This document shows positions 54,950 to 64,000 of a DNA stretch of 64,000 nucleotides, in pieces. The notes below the pieces were generated by a model that was given only the letters and a program-made list of their open reading frames with translations, was not told where the DNA came from and ran no database searches. Location: the NCBI GenBank assembly GCA_014529385.2, contig CM043947.1:118771273-118835272 (forward strand), in the 5' to 3' direction. The DNA is from Adiantum capillus-veneris. Its lineage: Eukaryota; Streptophyta; Polypodiopsida; Polypodiales; Pteridaceae. A program made the translations under genes and the position numbers. Position 1 is the first letter of the stretch, and each line of letters starts with the position of its first letter.

Positions 54950-55165
54950 CCCTCCTTGTCACCATATTATGGAAGTCCACCAAAAATTTTCACTTAAAAC
55001 TTGAAATAAAACACGGTCTTTACCTTGATGTCCACTCTCCTCATCACACTGTTGTAGCACCATGCCCATTTCGTCCTTAAAAAGCACCATCTGCAACACT
55101 TCATCTCATCCATAGACGATCAAATCTTCTCCTATCAATGTGAACTTTGCAAGCCTTTTGCACAA
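54950..55165 (-). pseudogene. Ty3/gypsy RNase H-integrase linker remnant
   Basis: It matches 61740-61920 in order and content (phrases around CTTTACCTTGATGTCC, TAGCACCATGCCCAT and ATCAAATCTTC). That second region also reaches a recognisable integrase zinc finger. Several stops interrupt the frame. This is a short fragment of an old pol gene. Confidence 0.55.
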
Positions 55166-55176
55166 TCCTCCTCTTA

Positions 55177-55205
<29 letters not shown>
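55177..55205. repeat. Run of 29 C
   Basis: An uninterrupted cytosine homopolymer, unusual in plant DNA and prone to G-quadruplex formation on the other strand and to assembly error in length. Confidence 0.9.
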
Positions 55206-55208
<3 letters not shown>

Positions 55209-55502
55209 TGTCTAGTGGGGGATGGAACTCTCCTCAACAAAAGAAATGGGAGGACCATTGGCCCCATGTGAAATAATCCCCACAAGGTGCCATCAACACC
55301 CACCACTACCACCAAATGTCTACATAGCACCACCAATGCTAGCCATAACCACCAATGCCCTTATAAGACCCTGGGACTGCCTAGCCTCGATCCTCTGCCC
55401 AACCTCCCTTTATAGGCCTTGCCCCTAGGATCCCGTCTAAATTAGCAGCAGCCGCCGGTCGACCTCTAGGGTGACCCTAGGCCTGACATTACTCCCCCCT
55501 TG
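55206..55502 (-). repeat. LTR edge and polypurine tract of an old gypsy element
   Basis: On the minus strand, CTTCTCCAAGGGGGGAGTAA runs into TGTCAGGCCTAGG (LTR start at 55488), the usual join of pol end, polypurine tract and 3' LTR. The preceding frame ends VFEDKNTS, typical of the C-terminus of pol. The LTR contains CCTATAAAGGG (about 55410) and is lost beyond the C run. The other LTR is not visible. Confidence 0.5.
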
Positions 55503-58500
55503 GAGAAGTGTTTTTGTCCTCAAAAACAAGAGTGATGATACACTAATGTTTTTCATAGTGGCATACTTCATGGATCTAGCTGTTTGCTTGACCGGAACAT
55601 GGTTCAGTAGGAGGTTCAATGAAAACAAGAGTAACATCTTGATTTTCCACATTTTTGTCCATTTTCAACCATCTAATTGTACCGATTCCTATCCAAGATA
55701 GTGTGTAGACTCCATTTAGAACGCACATGAACATGCTAAACAAGTTATCACAACAAAGATGTATCGGAAAGAGTATGAATTTTCACTTTCCATGAAAGTA
55801 ACTTGCTGACATAACTCATCAGCCAAGTTTAAGTCCTTGACTTGTTCCCAAATTTCATTAGTTAACAACCCACCGTAACTAGTGTTCAAGGTTGAGAACA
55901 TGACTTATACATGAAGAGACTAAACCTAGTCGCAAACATGTTGTAACTTATGGTAAACAAACTCCAACTAGCAATAAAAGCTTACTAATTGGATTGTCGG
56001 GTGCTAATGTACACACTTTGCATAACCTTTAGCACAAGATTATACTTTTTAATCTGTCTATCCCCTTGGATAATTGATAGTACTGAGTTGTTTTTCCCCC
56101 ACGGTTTACAGACAATCTTCCCAGATGACTGGTAAATGGGGATCACAATATCGTACAACATTGATGAGGAATCCTGAATAACCATCATGGTTAACTTGAA
56201 AGATCCACAAGCACCCAAACCGAGCCATGACCTCTATTGGTGGTGATTGGTAGACCAGAAAGTAAGCTCATAGAGATACTGCACATAGAGTGAAAAATGC
56301 TTCATAAGCAACAACTTGATGAATACGCATGACGTTTCAAATCAGCCTTTGCTAAACACTAGGGCCCAAACACCTATTGTGCATGCATTTAGCAAAAAAT
56401 AGATCCAACCTGTATATCCATAATAGTCCTTGCCAATACTTATGGCAAATGTGATGCTCCTAGCACACATTGAAGAGGAGTGTAAATAGTTGCAAAAAGA
56501 AACTAAATACTTCTTATTGCAATTATTTGCAAGTCTTGCTGAAACGTTTGAACCATAATAGAAGGTGAAATAGAAGTCACTGCTAGGAACAAACAATGAA
56601 ACTTTTTCATTAACAACTCATAGCCTTGAATTTCTATATGTATAAACAACCATCTGTAATGTTGATTAGCAGCACTCCTGATAAGTCATGCTGAAAATGG
56701 TCTAGAAAACAGATGTGAATAGCACATAGGGACATTGTTGCGACACATAATTGAAGTAGTGGCACCAGTGTCTGTCCTAGAGACTCATATTCTCCACATG
56801 TGGAATATTTCTCAGGTAAAGATGTCTAAAAAAACATCCTTCAAGTACGAGATGTACTTGGGTGTGGAGGTAACTGTAAACACGCATGCAATGTGCGTGA
56901 GAGAAACCCTCATTATGAATGCTCCACACTTGCTAAACCAAACTCCTTGAGTTCTTAGATCATGTTGCATCCCACGAGACAACATGTACCAAATAAACCC
57001 TACAAGTGGGTCTATAACTGCATTAGGTAGAAACTTTTTTGGACACCATAACCCAAATCTCCTGGCTCTTACATGACCTCATCATTTCTCTGAAGAGCGA
57101 AAATGGATGACAACATAGTTTATGCATCCTACGTAGAAAAAGCGAGCCAAAAGAAATAAAACCAAAGCAAATGCGTACCTGTAGGTTAAACACACTATTC
57201 ACTTACCCGGAGTGAAATGCATTTGCCCAAATTTCTCGCATGCAAAGGCCTAAGAAAACTAAGTGAAAATTAGTGAAATGCAAGGAGTATTGCACATGTA
57301 ACCTTGGGTGTTGCTTGTGCAATCCAGACCCCTTGGTTAAAATCAACATTGTCAAACTCCTTGGTTAATCTTTACAATCAAACTGCTAACTAGCAGCCAC
57401 CTCTTGGCCTATGTCCGTGACCACCCTTGGGTTGCCCATTGGCATTACATTCATGTGGAAGTTGTAATCTATCTACTACCCCATGGAAGTCAGTGGACTT
57501 CTTTCCTTGAAAGTGCAAGTGTGATGGGTCCAAGAATGGAGCAACAACACTTTAAAAAGTGATTGAGTAATCACAAGATGTGTCTTACCCAAAAACTGTA
57601 TTCATATAGACACTCTTAGTGCTAAGAGGAGCTCCACTAAAATTGGACTTGTATTCACAACTAGATCGTTTTCACACCCAAAAATCCATAATCTTGGGTA
57701 TTTGTGAACAGTCGTGCTGTCTGAAATGTTGGTTTCATCCATACACCTTAGTAGAGATAAGCCCTTACGAGTTTAAGATGTTTAAAAACTCAACTTGACT
57801 TTCACACTTAAAGTGTGTAGCGCTAAAATAATGCCCAAAAAATCACTAATGACAAGACTCTTGCTTGTCCATTATAATCGATGGGTACTCAACTGAATAG
57901 AGTTGTTTGATCTTGAAATCAATCACTGATGGACTACAAACAGATGGCTTGTAGCCATGCCAAAATAGGTGGTAATAGATGGCTCTTTTCCCTTCCTGTT
58001 GACTTTTATACCTTCTTGTTGGCTCGTAGCCCTTCCTGTAACCGTATTGACATAAAAATATGTCAATAAAATCATGCCTAGTTTCACCTTTTCTGCATAG
58101 AAGTTGGAAAGAGAGAGAGAAATAATACTGGGCTGAGTAAAACCCCTTATTTGAATGTGTTGTTTGCCCCTTTCATATGATCCCGTGCATACCATGTCCT
58201 ATAAGCATACAACAGGGTACTTGTACCACGCCCTCGTAGAAAGACATACCATAAGTCACATCTTGACCCATCGTGACTATATCAGAGTACATATGTACGA
58301 CATGTTGCCTGTGAATAAACATAAACACAAAGTATTTTAAAATATCAATAACTGAGTGCATCCTTGACAGAGTAGCTAGTGTTATAGCAAAAGCATATGC
58401 AATGATGGGTGTTGTGTGACCATCGTACTAGTATGCCATGCATACAAAGCAAAAAATATAATAACAAGCCCTTGGCTTCAATGATAGTCTTCACACCTGC

Positions 58501-58585
58501 ACTATTTTCTTTGTAAAATTGGGCAAGAAGCTGCCATAGAGAGGGTATCTCTATCGGTAAGACCAAGCCCTCGGCAATTTTATTT
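55503..58585. other. No gene recognised
   Basis: About 3 kb with only short random-looking frames on both strands and no repeat ends that I can see. The first ~200 bp may be the degraded C-terminal pol region of the element above. Confidence 0.5.
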
Positions 58586-59120
58586 TAACAAGGATGATGA
58601 GCGCACGGATGCATATGAGGTGTGCAAAGTTTTGGGGGAGAATTTGGATCTAAAGCCAAAAGGAGTAAAGTTAACCTAAAAAGGAAACTTTACAAACTCA
58701 CTATGCTAGGGGGGAAGACATAGCTAGTTTTTTCAATAGGCTTAGAAGCATGATCACACAATTGACCTACATCCAATGCGGAGTAGAAGAAGACGACAAA
58801 GTTTCAGTCCTCTTTAGTGCACTTCCTTCCAACTATGACCATATAGTCACTATTCTTAAAGAAAATGTGCCAACTCCAACACTTCAAGATGTGGTAAGCT
58901 CCCTTCAGGCAGAGTAAAAGAAGCATAAAATTTCATCTACACCTAAAATGGAGATTTTTTAGCAAGGGGAGGCGAATCATCCATAGATTTTACAACATCT
59001 TCCAATGTTCAAAAGTGCTACAAATCTGGTAAAACGAGACATGTAGCTAAGGATTGTTATATTAACAAATTTTGTAGCAATTGTGGTAAGAAGAGGCATC
59101 CTCCTTCCTAGGGGGATGCA
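58586..59120 (+). pseudogene. Ty1/copia gag remnant
   Basis: The plus-strand translation shows the UBN2-type gag pattern: LRSMITQLTYIQCGVEEDDK, VLFSALPSNYDHIV, then LQDVVSSLQAE. After a stop there is a decayed zinc knuckle pair, CYKSGKTRHVAKDCYINKFC and SNCGKKRH. Several stops and shifts occur, and no pol follows. At about 59135-59345 an AT-rich insertion with partly inverted ends (TTCACTGTT/AACAGTGAA) interrupts the remnant, possibly a MITE. Confidence 0.75.
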
Positions 59121-59612
59121 CTATGTAAGCATGTTAATGTATAACGTGAGTTCAAAATGAGGGGTGTTAAAATGCAACAATTTTAGGCAATTTAACAGAG
59201 ATACATTAAAATAAGGGTTTTATATTCACTGTTGAAAAAAATCCTAAAATAAGGGGTCATTTTATTCATTCTAACATGTTAAAAAAGGGGGTTTTTTAAT
59301 ACCCCATGAACACACATTATATAGGGGTTACTAAACAGTGAACCCCCCCGAGCCTCCTTTTAGGTGCTATTCAAAGGATCAAGGTAATAGAAGCAACAAC
59401 AACAACAATAAAGGCAAGAAACCAATGAAACGAGTAGTCCGTGGAGTCAAAGAAGAATAAGGGGAGGTTTTTTATGTTACATATATACTTTGAAGATCCA
59501 TTTCTACCTTCTCTAATTCAAGGGGAGGTATTATTTTTCATTTTGTGGGGATAGTCCTTGTCATCCTTAGTGGATAATGTCATCCTGTGTGGATAAATGG
59601 GTATTACATGCG

Positions 59613-59990
59613 AAAGGGGAGGATTGAAAGGTGGGCATGGGAATTATTCCTAGTGCAATATTTTAAGTGACACATAATATATACGTGTGTATGGATAGTT
59701 TTGAAAAAGCCACCTAGAGATGTGAGTTGGTGGATATTGGCTGTCAAATCTTTTCTATATAAACCCCTCCTTTTTTGTATATGAGTTATGCTATGCTGTA
59801 AAATGATATTGGATTGTACATTATTGTATATTGAGCTTGAAACTCTCTCTCTAGCCTTCAAACCTCCTTTAGCTTCATTGCACCCACCACCCGATCACAA
59901 CATGTTCCACTCCTGATCCCCAATATTTTCTTTGCATTCTGACATTTTTGTGACCTCAAACCAAGAGCTCAAAAGTTGGAAAAAAACACT
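59613..59990 (+). repeat. Possible copia LTR with polypurine tract
   Basis: GAAAGGGGAGGAT (59613-59624) looks like a polypurine tract, followed by TGAAAGG and, 130 bp on, TATATAAACC (about 59757), as expected for an LTR promoter. The 3' limit is uncertain. The short coding-like phrase before it (59360-59460) ends at TAA. Confidence 0.4.
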
Positions 59991-61040
59991 TGCTTTCAAT
60001 CTTCCACTTCTTGTTGTCAAGTTGGGCTAGCCATATCTTGGCACTTGTAACCTTGATCAAGGTTTTGAAACTTCTTGGTTGCTCCATACATTATGTAATA
60101 CCTTTGAGATCTCTAGCAAGCTTGAGAGAAACCTTGATGGCACTCTTTCCAAAGCCGTATATTACGTGAAAAATTGGCCCCTAACAAAATTTCCTTTGCA
60201 CATAACTTGATCATTTGGACTTTGATTGTAGATAAGAAAAGGATGACATGCTCTTTAAATCACACACTTCAGCGGCATCATCACATGGTACCCCAAGTCA
60301 TAGATGTACTTTTCCATCCTGGTGGGGATCTGCAAAGCACTTTCCCCTTCAAATTTCCATAACTTGACCATCATAGCTTCAATTGAAAATCATTCTAGAC
60401 TAGCTTGGAGAACACTTTAAGGACCATCTTTTGTAGCACAAACTTTGGACTTTGAACACCTTGCATAGCGATCCACATAAGCCCCCAAAAAAATCTACCT
60501 AGCCTAAAAAACTTCAAGAAGTATACACATCTAGATACCTCTTTCTTCCCTTAATCTTCATACCTACTTTAACACTTGATTTTGTGTCTATAGACATCCA
60601 TATCTTGGCTTGTGCCCACTCATAGCTTTAAAAGTGTTCAATTGTACCATCATTGCCCAAACCACTTGTTGAAAATTTATGTTCAACCAGAAAAGGCACT
60701 TATTGAATTTGAAATTGCAAAAGTAGTGAAAACTTAAGCAAACACAAAAAACTACAACCATATGTACAAGGTTTTATTCCTCTTCCTTGCAGCTTTTTTC
60801 TATGTGGGTTGCCCAATCCTTTCAAGCACAATTTGATGCATATTTGGAACCAATTTTTTGTCAAATTATAACTTGAGATAGACACCATTCACCCTATGTT
60901 TGAGATGTTTACCATTTAACTGCACCAGGTAATATGTACCACTAGAAAAATCTTTGTACACCTCATATGACTCTGTCCACTTCTTTTAGTAAATGAAGTT
61001 GAGATAGCTCTCATACTTCATCACTAGGTCTTCCTCCTCT
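59991..61040. other. No gene recognised
   Basis: Only short frames with no family likeness and no terminal repeats noticed. Confidence 0.5.
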
Positions 61041-62350
61041 ACCTTCTTCTCTAGCAAGCTCTGGTTGAAATTTGTAATCTCCTTATCTCTTTGCTTCACA
61101 GTTTATTGCAGCTTCCTTGTCCATCTTCAAAGTCTCAAGGCATGTAATCTTATCCTACAAAACATCCTAATGAGCTGTGTTAACATGCCACATACCCTTC
61201 ACACCCAACTAGACATGTATAGGTGGCATTATCTCTTTGCCATAAACTAACTCATACGGGTAAAGTTGGTGGTAAACCTATATTATCTTTGCTAAGCCCA
61301 CAAACACTTCTCAAGGTTAGATTCCCAACCCTCGTAGGGTGAAGCAAACCTATGTTGGATGCCCAACTTCTCCACTAGTAGTGCATGGAACAATTTGATT
61401 GAAAACCCTTGACCCCTATAAAAAGTTAACACCGAATGAAATTCAAAATGGTAGTAAATGCAATAAAAAACAAAATGATCCACTATGTGAGCATTTACTT
61501 CTTTAATTGATTTTGCCTCATCCCACTGGCAAGATAATCAATGGACACCACAATATATTTTTACTACTACTGACTTGGGAACTGGACCAATGGCGTCAAA
61601 ACCCCACTTTTTAAATGTATTTTGAGTTATGATAGCTCCTTGTGATTCTTCTATCACAACCTCTGTTCTAGACGCTCTTGGTAGGTCTTGCACCAATAGT
61701 GAACATCTTGTAATATAGAAGGCCACAAAAGACTAGCTTTGAGGATCCGAAACAATATGTGATCTTTACCTTGGTGTCCTCTTTTCTCATGACACTTCTC
61801 TAGAGCCATACCAATCTCCTCTTTATGAAGGGATCTTCTCAGGACCCCATCATGATCATAAGCCATCAAATCTTCACGCACCAAAGTGAGACCACGAGCT
61901 TTTAAACAATCCTCCTCCTATGTAGCTTGGACACATCTGAAGGACATTGACATGTACTCAAATATTCATCAATTTCCTTCAAAGTCTCTGTACCTGCATA
62001 GCCCTGCTACATGCACTTGCAGAGGACTGCTAGCTATCTGGTATGCCACTTGATTTTGATCCATCTTGACATGATTGAATGGAAATGATGTAGAAACTTC
62101 AACACTTTATTAATGGAGAAAACCCAATGCTTAAGAGAGTCTCTCTTTACCTATCACTACCCCAAAAGTTTCCTGACGACCAAGGATGAATCACCTTTCA
62201 CTATGAGCTTGGAAATGCCAAACTTCACACATTGCTTTAGATCCAGGTGGAGAGCCAATATTTGGACTCATTGTTTGTGTGAACATCTTTGATATCATAA
62301 ACTTTAGAGAAGATAAACTTACTACCTCATGGATCCTGTATCGCGACTCT
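61041..62350 (-). pseudogene. Decayed Ty3/gypsy pol: RNase H and integrase
   Basis: Minus-strand fragments in pol order. At 62040-62350 there are traces of an RNase H (a TNN-x-K-Y-like block). At 61654-61884 is the integrase zinc finger: ALEKCHEKRGHQGKDHIL and DVHYWCKTYQE, with the second Cys lost. At 61538-61726 the core starts as KKWGFDAIGPV. At 61292-61483 comes FYRGQGF...KLGIQHRFASPYEGW...NLEKC, corresponding to the second Asp and the Glu region, with SDRG and NG-x-E-x-N eroded. Many stops and shifts occur; clearly ancient. Confidence 0.7.
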
Positions 62351-62840
62351 TCCTCCTACTTTTTGTACCACTTGCCTATATGATCTATTGAACCACATGA
62401 CAAAAGCCCCTCTCAAATTAAGATCTTCACCAGCTTCTTCTCACACCACCCTTGGATACACTAAAAAATCATCACCCTTGTTAACCAAAATGTCTGCAAG
62501 ATGAGACTAGAAATACCAATATCCACTTCATGATCTGTCTCCATGGTTTTAGATGAAGCACCACTTTAGGCAGTAAATTGTTAAATGTGAGCACATAAAA
62601 TTGGCAAATAATTGTGTACACATTAAATTTTCTACAAGCAAGCACTAGAATCATAACCCACTACTCAACTTTCATATAAGCTATCTCTCCAAGACTTATC
62701 ACTCGGCTATCAAAGTAGATGGGCTTGTAGCATCTACCCAATATCTATAGCAACCGTAGCCACTATCATAACAACAGACAAAGCATCCTCATTTCTGATC
62801 CATGAGTTGGTTTCATTGACAAATTTTTGGAGGCATAAAA

Positions 62841-63100
62841 CTATATCTGCTCCAGGGATTTGTATAGTGCATCTAAAAGAAAGGGCATAAAGTAAAGGGA
62901 CAAAGGAAAACCTTTCCTGATTGAGCTTCTCAAGAGGATTGGCTTTGACACTTCACCATTAATGGAAACTTTAGCATATGCATTACCAAATAAAATATGC
63001 AAAAATATAGCAAATATTCTTCCAAGGCCCATATCTAGACAAATTTTTATTTCATTCTATTGGCTTTATCAGAATCTATCACCTCCTATATCAAACTCTT
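62841..63100 (-). pseudogene. LINE (non-LTR) reverse transcriptase fragment
   Basis: The frame 63032-62841 contains KVSINGEVSKPILLRSSIRK, then GFPLSLYFMPFLLDAL. This matches the V-x-I-N-G...R-x-x-R-Q-G-D-P-L-S-P-x-L-F pattern of plant LINE reverse transcriptases, with Q-G-D changed to K-G-F. The catalytic Y-A-D-D part is not visible. Short fragment only. Confidence 0.65.
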
Positions 63101-64000
63101 GTTAGCATATGAAATCTAGTAGCCATTTAGTGTCATCACACCATTTTTTAATGTATAACACCCTTAAAGGATTAGTCAATCCTTTCAGGTAAAGGAAACT
63201 ATTAACACTTTGGGAAACTTCATTTCTTAGTGGGAGGCATGGCTACAGAGACTGATGCTGTATGGATCCATGGATTTTTTTATTTTTCTCTTGGGCTTCC
63301 TTCCTTTTGGTAAGGGTAGCGCCTTTTCCTTTGGACGTATCATTAGAATGTCCAATGAATTCTTAAGAGAGACTACTTACTATCTCGAATAGTTTTGTCA
63401 TCTTCCTTCTCTAACTCACATGAGGAATCCATGTTAGAGGTATTTTCTTCCTTGGTAGGGATCCGTGTGCTTGAAAACATTTCTCCCTCCCTATTAGTGG
63501 ATCTTGAATATAAGGATTAGCCTCTAGTTGTGTCTTGATGACTCATATGAGCTTAAAGATTAGGGTCTATTGAAGAGGGAGCAGAGGTACACTTAGCCTC
63601 TTTGTCAATTGGCTTTCTATTATGATTAGGTTCGAGCTCTATGTTTGTTTGAAAAAACATCATCTACAAGCGCTTCTACTTCCTTTTTTTGTAATAGGGA
63701 TTTAAAAATTCATTTTTAAGGCCAGAAAACGTGTGGTTTCTCTTGGGCATAGCTACTCTAATTCTTTTCAATTTCTATTTGAGTTTCTTCTTGGTACCTA
63801 CTAGAAGTTTTCTCTTTTTTATACCTTCTAATCCTCTTTAAATACCTTTATTTTAGTTAAGAGATCCTTTTCTGGGCTGTCCTTGATTAAAACAATGAAA
63901 AACATTCATTGGGAATTTTTTTGTACATAACCTTTCAAAAATATGGAGGCTACCTAATGAATCTTTAAGAACCGTGTCAACTTGACTACCAATGACTTTA
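63101..64000. other. No gene recognised
   Basis: AT-rich DNA with stops in all frames. It may be further LINE debris, but I cannot support any feature. Confidence 0.5.

Overview
The window looks like nuclear DNA of a land plant with a large, repeat-rich genome. It is built almost entirely of nested transposable elements: Ty3/gypsy elements with initiator-Met and Asp-type primer sites, a CACTA remnant, a TIR DNA transposon, and copia and LINE scraps. Genes carry short plant-type introns and TATA boxes, and coding stretches are separated by long AT-rich or microsatellite DNA. I found no ordinary cellular gene, no tRNA or rRNA gene and no CRISPR. The species cannot be named from the sequence.

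Layout. 1-5440: a decayed gag-like/coiled-coil gene with an upstream array of 24-bp palindromes spaced 285 bp apart. 5441-12778: a minus-strand Ty3 chromovirus (element 1, TSD CTCTG) inserted into the last codons of that gene; one of its LTRs has lost about 1.2 kb. 13.54-16.29 kb: the 3' part of a CACTA element ending in a clear CACTA terminus. 16.29-17.78 and 27.57-29.04 kb: two pieces of a second minus-strand chromovirus (element 2), split exactly inside its tRNA primer-binding site by a 9,782-bp TIR DNA transposon (17782-27563).

The DNA transposon is the most interesting object. It has 40-bp TIRs, two plus-strand genes facing two minus-strand genes, and a 132-bp near-perfect palindrome where they converge. 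The minus-strand genes are a decayed transposase of an unusual type and a protein ending in an unmistakable histone H3 fold with CENH3-like features behind a very long N-terminal tail. A transposon-borne H3 variant is unexpected. The plus-strand genes have no recognised function; one is intact (477 aa, one intron, TATA box).

29366-42781: a nearly intact plus-strand Ty3/gypsy element (element 4, TSD CCCAT, LTRs about 98% alike by eye) with gag, protease, RT-RNase H and integrase. Beyond the integrase it carries a second retropepsin-like DTGA domain, an ORF of W-[VI]-P-K repeats, and a TATA box before a small acidic ORF. 43422-54550: a minus-strand non-autonomous element (element 3, TSD AAGAT) that keeps gag and the same extra 3' module (degenerate protease-like domain plus W-x-P-K repeats) but has no RT or integrase. 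Its 5' leader holds seven copies of a CGATCGCGATCG-type palindrome, mostly about 272 bp apart.

54.55-64 kb: old, strongly decayed material, comprising two gypsy integrase-region remnants, an LTR edge, a copia gag remnant, a LINE reverse transcriptase piece, and long stretches in which I see nothing.
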